DNA of 64,000 nt, taken from assembly GCF_028128765.1 (NCBI RefSeq), contig NZ_LBJG01000080.1, positions 1-64,000 of the forward strand, written 5' to 3'. This DNA comes from Bradyrhizobium sp. CCBAU 51627. Its GTDB lineage: Bacteria > Pseudomonadota > Alphaproteobacteria > Rhizobiales > Xanthobacteraceae. Shown here piece after piece: positions 31,521 to 40,292 of this stretch; the stretch's first letter is position 1, and each line of letters opens with the position of its first letter. The position numbers and the translations under genes are program-made. The notes below the pieces were generated by a model that saw nothing but the letters and a program-made list of their open reading frames with translations, was not told where the DNA came from and ran no database searches.

Positions 31521-33201
31521 GGTGGCCACATTGACTCCCCCTCCCAAGTCGGGGAAAAGCGCCGCCGTGACGATCGCTCCCGACATCACCGTGAAGCCCA
31601 ACGACGCCTCGCGCCGGCCGCTGGTCGTGGCCGCGCTGGTGATCGCCGCGATGACGGTGCTGCGCATCATTTACGCGTCCGCGATCGAGCTGCGTACCGA
31701 CGAGGCCTATTACTGGACCTGGTCGAAGGAGGCCGCGCTGAGCTTCCTCGACCATCCGCCCGGCATCGCCTGGCTGATCCGCTTCGGCACCGCGATTTTC
31801 GGCGACACCGTGCTGGGCGTCCGCTTCGGCGGCATCGTCGCGATGCTGGTGACACAGCTGTTGCTCGCTGACATCGTCCGTCGCATCACCCATGATGTGC
31901 GCGCGATCGTGGTGGCTGTTCTGATGCCGGAGGCCGCGCTCTATTACGGCCTGCTGATGGCGAAGGTCGCGCCCGACGTCGCCATGATCCCGTTCGCGGT
32001 GGCAATGATGTGGTCGCTGGTGCGGCTCGCGCAAAGCGGCGACGACCGCTGGTGGCTCGCCGCTGGCCTGTTCGCGGGGCTCTCGCTGCTATCGAAATTC
32101 ACCGCGATCATGTTCGCGCCGGCTGTGGCCGCGTTCCTGCTGGTGCCGGAATGGCGCTGGCGCTGGCTGCGCAGCCCCTTTCCTTATCTGGCGGTGCTGA
32201 TCGCCGTGGCCCTGTTCTCGCCGGTGCTGATCTGGAACGCGCAGCACGACTGGGCCTCGTTCCGTTTCCAGGGCGTTCGCGCGACCGCAAATTACGGCAT
32301 CTCGCTGCGCACCATCGGCGACTATATCGGCCTGCAACTCGGTCTCGTGGGTTTCGTCATGCTGCCGGTGGTGCTGTCGGGTCTCGTCCTGACGGCGTGG
32401 CGCGGTTATCGCTCCCGCGAGCCCGTGGCGATCCTGCTGTCCACTGCCGTGCTGGCGCCGTTCGTCTACTTCTTTTTCAAATCATTGACGCTCAGGGTCG
32501 GCGACACCTGGCCGATGTTCATGTGGCCGGTTGGTTTCGCCGCGGCCGCGGTAAACCTCGCGCTGCTGCCGAAAGAAGACTGGTCGACCCGGATGATCCG
32601 CTCGAGCATCTTCTGGGTGAAGACGGCATTGGTGTCCGGGATCGCCTTCGTCGTGATCGTGTTCCTCTACTACGTCGCCGCGTCCTGGAATTTCCTCGGC
32701 AAGATGGATCCGATCGGCGCCGAGGCCGGCTACGACCAGGTCGCCGCGCGCGCCCAGGTGGCGCTCGACGAGACCGGCGCGACCTGGATCGCAACCACGG
32801 ATTACCGCACCTATGCCATGATGCGCTGGCTGTTTCGCGGCCGCGTCCCCGTTGTCGAGATCAACGAGCGCGGCCGCTTTCAGGATTTCCGCGATCCCGG
32901 CATGGACCGGATCCGAGGCCACGCGGGACTCTATGTCGGTCGCCAGCCCGACGATCATTCGCCGCTGTGGGAGAACATTCCGGCGAAGCGTACGCCGTTA
33001 GGGCAGGTCGAACGCCGCTGGCGCGGCGTCCTGATCGATACCTACACTTTGGACAAGTTGGACGGCTGGACCCCGGAGCTCTCGCCGCCAAAGGACTCGC
33101 CGCTGTTCCAGTGGCGAGTGCTGGCCGGGTTTCTTCCTTCTCCCCTTGTGGGAGAAGGTGGCGCGAAGCGCCGGATGAGGGATGTCTATCCATACGGATA
33201 G
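31516..33201 (+). CDS. ArnT-like glycosyltransferase family 39 protein
   Basis: A 561-residue multipass membrane protein of the GT39/ArnT/PMT type. The lumenal catalytic loop has the acidic pair ELRTDEAYYWTWSKE (near residue 60), followed by DHPPGIAWLI; about 10-12 hydrophobic segments follow to residue 400, then a C-terminal soluble part. It probably transfers a sugar from a polyprenyl lipid donor to lipid A or another envelope acceptor. The start is unsure: ATG at 31516 lies in repeat sequence, while GTG at 31567 has GGGGAAAA before it. The last 22 codons lie in an R3 repeat, so the native C-terminus was probably replaced. Confidence 0.85.
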   Translation: MTVATLTPPPKSGKSAAVTIAPDITVKPNDASRRPLVVAALVIAAMTVLRIIYASAIELRTDEAYYWTWSKEAALSFLDHPPGIAWLIRFGTAIFGDTVLGVRFGGIVAMLVTQLLLADIVRRITHDVRAIVVAVLMPEAALYYGLLMAKVAPDVAMIPFAVAMMWSLVRLAQSGDDRWWLAAGLFAGLSLLSKFTAIMFAPAVAAFLLVPEWRWRWLRSPFPYLAVLIAVALFSPVLIWNAQHDWASFRFQGVRATANYGISLRTIGDYIGLQLGLVGFVMLPVVLSGLVLTAWRGYRSREPVAILLSTAVLAPFVYFFFKSLTLRVGDTWPMFMWPVGFAAAAVNLALLPKEDWSTRMIRSSIFWVKTALVSGIAFVVIVFLYYVAASWNFLGKMDPIGAEAGYDQVAARAQVALDETGATWIATTDYRTYAMMRWLFRGRVPVVEINERGRFQDFRDPGMDRIRGHAGLYVGRQPDDHSPLWENIPAKRTPLGQVERRWRGVLIDTYTLDKLDGWTPELSPPKDSPLFQWRVLAGFLPSPLVGEGGAKRRMRDVYPYG

Positions 33202-33282
33202 ATGTGTATTCGTCGAGAGATAGTCGCTCACCCGTCTCGCCGCTTTGCGGCGAGCCACCCTCTCCCACAGGGGGAGAGGGTA
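33133..33282. repeat. Intergenic palindromic repeat, family R3
   Basis: Reads CTTCTCCCCTTGTGGGAGAA, GGTGGCGCGAAGCGCCGGAT and ends GCCACCCTCTCCCACAGGGG. Copies at 45199-45328 and 49855-49999. The first 69 bases are in frame with the end of the glycosyltransferase. Confidence 0.85.
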
Positions 33283-33290
33283 AGCGAGAA

Positions 33291-34319
33291 CTACTCCTCT
33301 TCCGCTTTCTTTCGCAGCATATCCGTCGCCAGATCCGACAGTTTCGGCGGCGGCAGCGCGGCGAACGGCAGCGGTCGCGTGACATCAATCGCCGCCAAGC
33401 CGAGCCGCGCCGTCAAGAGCCCGTTCAACATGCCTTCACCCAGTCGCTGCGACAGCTTTGCAGCAATCCCGTGCCCGAGCATCTGCTGCACCAGGCTGTC
33501 GCTTGCGGCGAGGCCGCCGGTGATGGCGAGATGGGCGATGACGTGGCGGAGCAGGCGGATCATGCCGAATGCGCCGGGCCTGCCGCCATAGAGCCGGGCG
33601 AGTTGGCGGATCAGGCGTAGCGAGGCCACGAACACGAACAGCACGTCGAACAATGCGCGCGGCGATACCGCCGTGACGATCGAGACCCGCTGCGCGGCCG
33701 AGGACACCAGCCGCCGCGCCTCCGCGTCCAGCGGCGACATCAATTCGCGCTCCGCGAGCCGGATCATGTCGGCGCCGTCGATGATCTCGCCGGTATGACT
33801 CTCCAGCGCAGCACGGGCGCGCGCGAGCTGCGGGTTCTGGTGCGCGATCGCGACCAGGTCCTTGACGATAGCGCGACTCTCGTTGCGATCGTCGCTGATG
33901 AGCACCTCGGCGGCGCGCCGATGCAGTTTTTCGATCGTCGCAAGCCGTGCAAGGCCGAACGCCTCGCGCCCGATCACCACCGCAAGCGCAAGCGTGGTGA
34001 CGAACGCGAGCGCAAGCCCGACGAAGCCGAGGCTCTCGCTGCGCGCAAACAGATCCTCGATCAGCCTGACGACGCCAAGGCCGGTGCCGAGCAGCGTCAG
34101 GCCGGCGACGCCGGACCAGAACAGCGCCCCCCAGGGAAAGCCGCGCCGCGCCGGAAGCGCTGTCTCGATCGGCACCGGCAAGTTCGCCGGATCGGGCTCC
34201 GGCGTGATCTGGATGGTGGCGCGGTTGAGCCGGCTGGTCTCGTCGGCCTCGGTCACGACGACATCGGGATTGTCGAGCCGGAACGTCGCCGGCCGTCGCG
34301 GCTTCGATCGGTCGTTCAT
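33291..34319 (-). CDS. YcjF family membrane protein (DUF697)
   Basis: A 342-residue protein: polar N-terminus (1-55), two membrane segments (about 62-86 and 98-120: FWSGVAGLTLLGTGLGVV and GLALAFVTTLALAVVIG), then a long helical cytoplasmic part with a DUF697-like C-terminal half (VSSAAQRVSIVTAVSPRALF, LYGGRPGAFGMIRLLRHV). It overlaps the YcjX gene by 4 bases, the standard YcjX-YcjF pair. YcjX/YcjF are linked to envelope stress responses in enterobacteria (phage-shock regulon); here no psp genes are adjacent. Function unknown. Confidence 0.92.
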   Translation of the reverse strand: MNDRSKPRRPATFRLDNPDVVVTEADETSRLNRATIQITPEPDPANLPVPIETALPARRGFPWGALFWSGVAGLTLLGTGLGVVRLIEDLFARSESLGFVGLALAFVTTLALAVVIGREAFGLARLATIEKLHRRAAEVLISDDRNESRAIVKDLVAIAHQNPQLARARAALESHTGEIIDGADMIRLAERELMSPLDAEARRLVSSAAQRVSIVTAVSPRALFDVLFVFVASLRLIRQLARLYGGRPGAFGMIRLLRHVIAHLAITGGLAASDSLVQQMLGHGIAAKLSQRLGEGMLNGLLTARLGLAAIDVTRPLPFAALPPPKLSDLATDMLRKKAEEE

Positions 34320-35785
34320 GCGAGTTTGTCTCCGATCAGGAACTGCAGGGCACGGTCGAGGCGAATGTGCGGCAGTGTGGGCTCGGTCGTTCCTTCGCGT
34401 TCGAGCTTGGGCGGACGGAAACGGAGAAAGCGGAAATCGCTCTTCTCTGCCGCTTGCGTCGATAATCCGTGGAACGCATCCCTGCCGTTGAAGAGCGGCT
34501 CGGGATCATCCGGCAGATCGCCCGGAAAGGTCGCCACTTCCGTGTTGCCGTCAAAGAACTCGCCGTTCGCGCTTTCCCCGGCGGCCGGCGTGCCCAGGAT
34601 CGAGGGCAGTTTGTCGCGGCCGTGCGCAACCTGCGCCTCGCGCGTGGCGCGGACTGCGGCGAGCGCGACGACGTCGATCGCAGCGCCGGTATCTTCCGCG
34701 CGCGCGACAGCGCGAGTGACGGCGCGGCGCAGCACGGCCTCGAGGCGGTCGTGACTGGAATGATGCAGATGATCTGCTTTGGTTGCGGCGAACAGGATGC
34801 GGTCGATGCGCGGCCGGAACAGGCTGGATAGAAACGTGCTGCGGCCGATGCGGAAGCAATCGAGGATGCCTGATAGCGCCGCTTCGAGATCGTGCAGCGC
34901 CTCGGGTCCCGAATTGAATGCAGCGAGGGCATCCGCCAGCACGATCTGGCGGTCGAGCCGGGCAAAATGATCCCTGAAGAACGGCCGCACCACGACGTCC
35001 TTGTAGGCTTCAAAGCGGCGTATCATCATCGCCCACAGCGATCCCTCCGGTGCCTGTCTGCCTGTGGGGACGTCGAGCGGTGCAAATGTCAGCGCAGGCG
35101 TATCGGCGAGACTGCCGGGCATCAGGAAACGGCCGGGCGGCAACAGGCTCATGGCAAACCGCTCGTCGCGGCAGGCGCGCAAATAGCTGGTGAATAGCTT
35201 TGCGGCTGTCAGCGTCGCCTGCTCGTCCTCGCGCGCTTCGGCTTTAAGCGTCGCTAGATGCGCGTGCCAGTCTGCGGCCAGGTGCGCGCGCGGCGTCTCG
35301 CGCGACAACGCCAGACTCTCCGCGGACCATTGCTCGTAGCTCTTTTGCAGCAGCGGCAGGTCGAGCAGCCACTCGCCGGGATAGTCGACGATGTCGAGCG
35401 TGAGCGTGCGGTCGGCGCCGTTCGGGCGCTGATAGTCGATGACGAGGCGCAGCTCGCTGATGTCCACGGTCGAGCTTGGCCAGCGCCGCTCCTCGATCAG
35501 CGCGCGCAGATGGTTCTCGTAGGCGAATCGCGGTACGGCATCGTCGGGCTGCGGCGCCAGATGCGCCCGCGCGATCCGGCCCGAGGCATAGGCTTCGAAG
35601 ACCGGAAACCGGCCGCCCCGCGTCAGCCCGTGGATCAGCGCGGTGATGAATACGGTCTTACCGGCCCGCGACAGGCCCGTGACACCAAGCCGTACCGTCG
35701 GGTTGAAGAAGTGCTCGCCATAGTCGATCAATGCTCGCGCCGAAAGCCGCGCCTCTTCGACCATGTCCTGAAAACTGAATGCCAT
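34316..35785 (-). CDS. YcjX family P-loop GTPase-like protein
   Basis: A 489-residue protein with a Walker A motif (G37 to T44, GLSRAGKT) preceded by RLGV, and VDYPGEWLLDLPLL as the likely Walker B/G3 region (near residue 125), plus FAATKADHL (near 330) as the base-recognition TKAD motif. It is predicted cytoplasmic and paired by a 4-base overlap with the membrane protein YcjF downstream. Structural work on YcjX shows a GTPase-like fold with extra insertions. Probably an envelope-stress-related NTPase (family knowledge, not shown here). Confidence 0.93.
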   Translation of the reverse strand: MAFSFQDMVEEARLSARALIDYGEHFFNPTVRLGVTGLSRAGKTVFITALIHGLTRGGRFPVFEAYASGRIARAHLAPQPDDAVPRFAYENHLRALIEERRWPSSTVDISELRLVIDYQRPNGADRTLTLDIVDYPGEWLLDLPLLQKSYEQWSAESLALSRETPRAHLAADWHAHLATLKAEAREDEQATLTAAKLFTSYLRACRDERFAMSLLPPGRFLMPGSLADTPALTFAPLDVPTGRQAPEGSLWAMMIRRFEAYKDVVVRPFFRDHFARLDRQIVLADALAAFNSGPEALHDLEAALSGILDCFRIGRSTFLSSLFRPRIDRILFAATKADHLHHSSHDRLEAVLRRAVTRAVARAEDTGAAIDVVALAAVRATREAQVAHGRDKLPSILGTPAAGESANGEFFDGNTEVATFPGDLPDDPEPLFNGRDAFHGLSTQAAEKSDFRFLRFRPPKLEREGTTEPTLPHIRLDRALQFLIGDKLA

Positions 35786-35964
35786 ATGAACGTGATCAAT
35801 CTCGGGCGGGCGGAACAGTGAAGCCGTTCACAAAAGTGGCAATTGCATGAGGAAAATCAAGCTTCATACTTCCACCGTCTTTGTCGGCAAATCAGCCGAT
35901 TGAACGACGCGCCGGTCCCGAAAGACCCATGTGCAAGGGCATTGCACAGCTATCGCGGATTGCC

Positions 35965-36660
35965 ATGACCGTTTTCCAGTTGAAACAACTTGCATCCACC
36001 TCCGTCCACGCCGCGGCCGACGCGATCGGCTGGAATTACGATCGCGCCGAGCTGATCGCCGACGGCATCATCCATGGCATCGGCGTGCTCGCCGGCATCA
36101 TTGCGGCGACCGTGCTGGTGGTGCTGGCGGTCGTCTATGCCGATGCGACCGATATCATCGGGGTCTCGATCTATGTCGCCGGGCTGATGTCGATGCTGGT
36201 GCTGTCGGCAACCTACAATCTCTGGCCGGTCTCGCCCGCCAAATGGCTGCTGCGTCGCTTCGATCATTCCGCGATCTACCTCTTGATCGCGGCAACTTAC
36301 ACGCCGTTCATCCTGGAGGTGAAGGACAGCGCGTTCGCGCTGGTGCTGCTCGCCGGCGTCTGGTGCGTCGCTATCCTTGGTATCGTGCTGAAGCTTTGCC
36401 GGCCCGGCCGGTTCGATCGCGTCTCGGTCGGCATCTATCTCGCCATGGGCTGGAGCGGCCTGATGCTCTATGACGCGGTGGTCCGGGCTCTGCCGGCGCT
36501 GGTGCTGGCTTTCATCCTCGCCGGCGGCCTGCTCTACAGCTTTGGCGTGATCTTCCACGCCTGGCGGCGGCTGCGCTTCCAGAACGCGATCTGGCACGGC
36601 TTTGTCTTGGCCGGCGCGGCATGTCATTATACCGCCGTGCTCGACCTCGTGTTGAGCTAG
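35965..36660 (+). CDS. Hemolysin III family membrane protein (HlyIII/AdipoR-like)
   Basis: A 231-residue seven-helix membrane protein. Family metal-site positions are visible: ADGIIHGIGVLAG (first His), then FDHSAIYLLIAATYTPF (second), and the C-terminal CHYTAVLDLVL (HxxxVxxx). These are the residues that bind zinc in the wider PAQR/AdipoR superfamily. Despite the name, most such proteins are not hemolysins and may act in membrane fluidity. The start is unsure: ATG at 35965 or at 35929; neither has a strong ribosome site, and I chose the one closer to the family N-terminus. Confidence 0.85.
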   Translation: MTVFQLKQLASTSVHAAADAIGWNYDRAELIADGIIHGIGVLAGIIAATVLVVLAVVYADATDIIGVSIYVAGLMSMLVLSATYNLWPVSPAKWLLRRFDHSAIYLLIAATYTPFILEVKDSAFALVLLAGVWCVAILGIVLKLCRPGRFDRVSVGIYLAMGWSGLMLYDAVVRALPALVLAFILAGGLLYSFGVIFHAWRRLRFQNAIWHGFVLAGAACHYTAVLDLVLS

Positions 36661-36715
36661 CTGAGTTCCGCGAAGCGGCATAAGCTGTGCGGCCTAAGAC
36701 AAGAGGAGACGTCGC

Positions 36716-37510
36716 ATGCATGTGACCGGCAAGGTCGTGGTCGTCACGGGCGGCGCAAACGGTATCGGCAAGGCGATGTGCGAGGCCTTTCACGCTGCCG
36801 GCGCGGCCAAGGTCGTCGTCGCCGACATGGACGCCGCCAACGCGCGCGCTGTTGCCGCCATGGTGGATGGCGCGGCCTTCAAATGCGACGTCGCGCAGGA
36901 AAAGGACATTTCGCACGTCATCGAGGAGACCGAGCGGCAGTTCGGGCCGATCGACCTGTTCTGCTCCAATGCCGGTATCGGCGGCGGCTTCGATCCGATG
37001 TCGCAAAATGCCGGCGGCGCGTCCGACGAGCCCTGGCAGCGCAGCTGGGCCATTCACGTCATGGCGCACGTCTACGCGGCACGGCATCTCATCCCCCGGA
37101 TGAAGGCGCGCGGCGGCGGCTATTTCCTCAACACCATCTCGGCCGCTGGCCTGCTGTCGCAGGTCGGTAGCCCCGCTTATTCCACCACCAAGCACGCCGC
37201 GGTCGGCTTTGCCGAGAACCTCGCGATCTCGCACAAGGCCGATAACATCAGGGTCTCGATCCTCTGCCCGCAGGGCGTCGACACCAACATGCTGCGTTCG
37301 ATCCCGAAAGGTCCGCAATCCGGCGACGGCGACCTCACGCCCGAGCAGGTGGCAAAGGACGTGCTCGCCGGCCTCGAGCAGGAAACGTTCCTGATCCTGC
37401 CGCACCCGCAAGTGCTCGGCTACATGCGCAAGAAGACGGAGAATTACGACCGCTGGATCGGCGGCATGGCCAAGATCCAGGCGAAGATGCGGGAGGAGTT
37501 CGGCAAGTAG
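36716..37510 (+). CDS. Short-chain dehydrogenase/reductase
   Basis: A 264-residue classical SDR. Cofactor motif TGGANGIG (11-18), D38 in VVADMDA suggesting NAD preference, SNAG (84-87), and the catalytic set S142, Y155, K159 (YSTTK) are all present. The substrate is unknown. The ATG follows AAGAGGAG at a good distance. It stands alone between the hemolysin-III-like gene and an R2 repeat. The C-terminal region (EQVAKDVLAGLEQETFLILP) resembles SDRs that act on hydroxyacyl-CoA or steroid-like alcohols, but this is weak. Confidence 0.93.
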   Translation: MHVTGKVVVVTGGANGIGKAMCEAFHAAGAAKVVVADMDAANARAVAAMVDGAAFKCDVAQEKDISHVIEETERQFGPIDLFCSNAGIGGGFDPMSQNAGGASDEPWQRSWAIHVMAHVYAARHLIPRMKARGGGYFLNTISAAGLLSQVGSPAYSTTKHAAVGFAENLAISHKADNIRVSILCPQGVDTNMLRSIPKGPQSGDGDLTPEQVAKDVLAGLEQETFLILPHPQVLGYMRKKTENYDRWIGGMAKIQAKMREEFGK

Positions 37511-37530
37511 GGAGGACCGCGATTGACCTG

Positions 37531-37630
37531 TCATGCCCCGGCTTGACCGGGGCATCCAGTACGCCGCGGCTCCCGTATCAGATTATCGTCTCTGGGATAC
37601 TGGATCGCCCGGTCAAGCCGGGCGATGACA
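37531..37630. repeat. Intergenic palindromic repeat, family R2
   Basis: Second R2 copy: TCATGCCCCGGCTTGACCGG, GGCATCCAGTACGCCGCGGC, then TACTGGATCGCCCGGTCAAG and GGGCGATGACA. Arms are nearly perfect complements. Lies between the convergent SDR and benzoylformate-decarboxylase-like genes. Confidence 0.85.
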
Positions 37631-37654
37631 GCTGCGCGTGTGACGGCTCTCGCC

Positions 37655-39277
37655 CTAATGCTTCTGCCCGTAGAGCACCGGCACGGCCGAATCCACGACG
37701 ACCTCGACCAGGCTCGTGCCCTCAAACGACATGCCGCGCTTGAGCGCCTCACCCAGCTGTGCGGCCCTGCTCACCCGCATCGCATGGCAGCCCATGCCTT
37801 CGGCGAGCCGGACGAAATCTATTCCGGGCAGCTCCAGGCCGGGCACGTTCCTCACCTGCATCACCTGGCTGAACGAGCGCATCGCGCCGTAGCCGGAATT
37901 GTTGATGACAACGACCGTGAGCGGCAGCTTGCGCTGCGCGGCGGTCCAGAGCGCCTGGATCGAATACATCGCCGAGCCGTCGCCGATCAGACAGACGGTG
38001 CGGCTGTTCGGTTTGCCCAGCGCCATGCCGACCGCGGCCGGCAGCGAATAGCCGAGGCCGCCGCTCGACATGGTGTAAAAACTGTCCTGGCCGCGCATCG
38101 GCAGGAATCTCTGCATGGCCGGGCGGTGCGAGGGCACTTCCTCGACCAGTGAGGCGCCGTCAGGCATTGCCTGCGACAGCGAGTGCAGCAGGAATTCGAC
38201 CGGCAGCGGATCGGCGGCCTCGGGCGCCGGCGGCAGCGTGCGGCCCCTTGGCGCGGCGCGCTTGCTCTCGGGCAGCAGTTCGAGCAGTAAGCTCAGCGCG
38301 GGCTTCATCGTCGCGATGATGCTGGTGCCAACCGGCGTCACCGCCGCGGCACCCGCATCGTCGGTGATCTGGAAGATCGTCGCGCCGCCGTCGAAGATCG
38401 CGGCATGGCCTTCGACATGGAAGGTGAACACCGGGGCGCCGATGACGATGACGAGATCGTGCTCGCGCAATGCGTCGGAGAGCTGCGTGGGCGAAGCGTG
38501 CAGAAAGCCGGCAAATTGCGGATGCCGCTCCGGGAACGAGCAGCGCGCCGAGAACGGGCTGACCCAGACGCTCGCCTTGGCCTTTTCGGCGACGCGCACC
38601 ATGAGATCGACGGCGCCGGCGCGGTCGACCCCGGGGCCGACCACGAGGGCAGGGTGCTTGGCCGAGCCGAGCGCCGTAACCAGCGCCTTCATTAAATCAG
38701 GCTCGGGCCCGATCTCGCGGCTGACCTTGCGTGCTTCGACCGGCGCGCTGGCATGCGCCCAGTCATCGACCGGGATCGACACGAAGGTCGGCCCGCAGGG
38801 CGGCTGCATCGCGGTGTAATAGGCCCGCGCGATCGCGGCCGGCACGTCCTCGGGCCGCGCCGGCTCGACGCTGTACTTCACGTAAGGCCGCGGGAATTCC
38901 GAGGCGCGCTCGGCATAGAGGAATGCCTGCAACGGCAGGATCGCGCGGGCCTGCTGGCCGGCGGTGATCACGAGCGGGGTCTGGTTGCGGTGCGCCGTGT
39001 AGATATTGCCGAGCGCATTGCCCACACCGGCCGCCGAATGCAGATTGACGAAGCCGGCATTGCGCGTCGCCTGCGCGTAGCCGTCGGCCATGCCGACGGC
39101 GGAGGCCTCCTGCAGCGCCAGCACGTAGTCGATGTCGTCGGGCCAGTCGGAGAGGAATGGCAGCTCGGTCGAACCCGGATTGCCGAACACCCTGTCGATG
39201 CCGAAGGCACGCAGCAGATCGAGCGTCGCCTGCTTGACGGTGACGGACTTGCTGCCGGTCTTGCCGTTCTTGGACAT
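37655..39277 (-). CDS. mdlC: Benzoylformate decarboxylase-like ThDP enzyme
   Basis: A 540-residue ThDP enzyme that decarboxylates a 2-oxo acid. It has the active-site residues of Pseudomonas putida benzoylformate decarboxylase: S36 (FGNPGSTELPF; enzyme Ser26), E57 (ALQEASA; Glu47), H80 (NLHSAAGVGNA; His70) and H287 (FTFHVEG; His281), plus the C-terminal ThDP motif IGDGSAMYSIQALWTAA. The residue equivalences are from memory. ATG at 39277 after GGACGGA. Upstream on the same strand, across an R1 repeat, lies the CoA-transferase cluster. The true substrate (benzoylformate or another aryl/alkyl 2-oxo acid) is open. Confidence 0.85.
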   Translation of the reverse strand: MSKNGKTGSKSVTVKQATLDLLRAFGIDRVFGNPGSTELPFLSDWPDDIDYVLALQEASAVGMADGYAQATRNAGFVNLHSAAGVGNALGNIYTAHRNQTPLVITAGQQARAILPLQAFLYAERASEFPRPYVKYSVEPARPEDVPAAIARAYYTAMQPPCGPTFVSIPVDDWAHASAPVEARKVSREIGPEPDLMKALVTALGSAKHPALVVGPGVDRAGAVDLMVRVAEKAKASVWVSPFSARCSFPERHPQFAGFLHASPTQLSDALREHDLVIVIGAPVFTFHVEGHAAIFDGGATIFQITDDAGAAAVTPVGTSIIATMKPALSLLLELLPESKRAAPRGRTLPPAPEAADPLPVEFLLHSLSQAMPDGASLVEEVPSHRPAMQRFLPMRGQDSFYTMSSGGLGYSLPAAVGMALGKPNSRTVCLIGDGSAMYSIQALWTAAQRKLPLTVVVINNSGYGAMRSFSQVMQVRNVPGLELPGIDFVRLAEGMGCHAMRVSRAAQLGEALKRGMSFEGTSLVEVVVDSAVPVLYGQKH

Positions 39278-39321
39278 GGTTTTCCGTCCCTGTTGTTGAT
39301 TGGCGACTGCCGACCCCACCC

Positions 39322-39405
39322 GTCATTGCGAGCGTAGCGAAGCAATCCAGAATGTTTCCGCGGTGACGGTCTGGATTGCTTCGTCGCTTCGCTCCTCGCA
39401 ATGAC
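39322..39405. repeat. Intergenic palindromic repeat, family R1
   Basis: Full copy: GTCATTGCGAGCGTAGCGAA, GCAATCCAGAATGTTTCCGC and CTGGATTGCTTCGTCGCTTC ending GCTCCTCGCAATGACG. It separates the decarboxylase gene from the MaoC/FAS1-like hydratase gene. Confidence 0.85.
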
Positions 39406-39425
39406 GAGGAGGAAGCAGCGGTTGC

Positions 39426-40280
39426 TCACCACACCGCCGTGCCCTTCATTGTCGGCTGCCCCTCGGCATTCGCGGTCCACAGCTCCATGCCTGCGTCGAT
39501 CTCGTTGGCGTTGACCGAGAACTCCGTGCCTTCGAACAGCGGCTGCAAACCGCGATAGGTAAATTTATTCGGCGCCTTGCCGCCGCGAAGCTTCGCCGCC
39601 ATCTCGATGATCAGCGCCGCCTGCAGCGGCCCGTGGAAGATCAGGCCCGGATAACCCTCGACCTTGGTGACGTAGTCGCGGTCGTAATGGATGCGATGGC
39701 CGTTGAAGGTCAGCGCGGAATAACGGAACAGCAGCACGGGATCTGAGACGTGCGTCTCGCGATGCTGCGCCTTCGGCGGCGGGGGCGGGGTCTTCGCGCT
39801 CGCCGGCGTGCCGCTCGTCATCTCGCGATAGACGATGTCCTGCCGCTCACGGATGGCGATGCCGCGTGGGCAAGAGATGCTGTGCTCGACCGAGACGAAG
39901 CACAGCGTGCCGGTCGAACCTGATTTCACCTGCACGTCGGCAATGCGCGAGGTCCGCGTCGATTCATCGCCGACCCGGAGCGGCTGCAGGAACTCGATCT
40001 CGCCGCCGGCCCACATCCGACGCGGCAGCGGCACCGGCGGCAGGAAGCCGCCGCGGGTCGGATGGCCGTCGGGCCCGAGCATCGCCATCGGAAACACCGG
40101 TGGCGCCAGGCACCAATGCACCGTGAACGGTGCGCCGTCGCCGGCCTTGGGCGCGCCGACCTCCTGGAACAGCGTCGCACGCAGGCCCTTGACGAGCTGC
40201 GCGGTGACGATATCGGTGGCCTCTTCGCTGCGGCCGATCCATTGCCTGAGGTGATCGATGTCGAGCTTTTCGGTCATCAC
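39426..40280 (-). CDS. MaoC/FAS1-like hot-dog dehydratase (mesaconyl-CoA-hydratase-like)
   Basis: A 284-residue double hot-dog protein. N-terminal FAS1-like dehydratase half (QPLRVGDESTRTSRIADVQV), C-terminal MaoC-like half with the hydratase motif: FNGHRIHYDRDYV and GLIFHGPLQAALI, giving the Asp/His pair. It matches the type of Chloroflexus mesaconyl-C4-CoA hydratase (family knowledge). It follows a CaiB-type CoA transferase by 12 bases, as in the known transferase/hydratase pairing. It likely hydrates an unsaturated branched or dicarboxylic acyl-CoA. Confidence 0.88.
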   Translation of the reverse strand: MMTEKLDIDHLRQWIGRSEEATDIVTAQLVKGLRATLFQEVGAPKAGDGAPFTVHWCLAPPVFPMAMLGPDGHPTRGGFLPPVPLPRRMWAGGEIEFLQPLRVGDESTRTSRIADVQVKSGSTGTLCFVSVEHSISCPRGIAIRERQDIVYREMTSGTPASAKTPPPPPKAQHRETHVSDPVLLFRYSALTFNGHRIHYDRDYVTKVEGYPGLIFHGPLQAALIIEMAAKLRGGKAPNKFTYRGLQPLFEGTEFSVNANEIDAGMELWTANAEGQPTMKGTAVW

Positions 40281-40292
40281 GCCTCGCTCTTG

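Noticed and set aside
36716..37510. SDR as part of a polyketide or steroid pathway
   Set aside because: Only a general SDR pattern is visible and no pathway partner is next to it.
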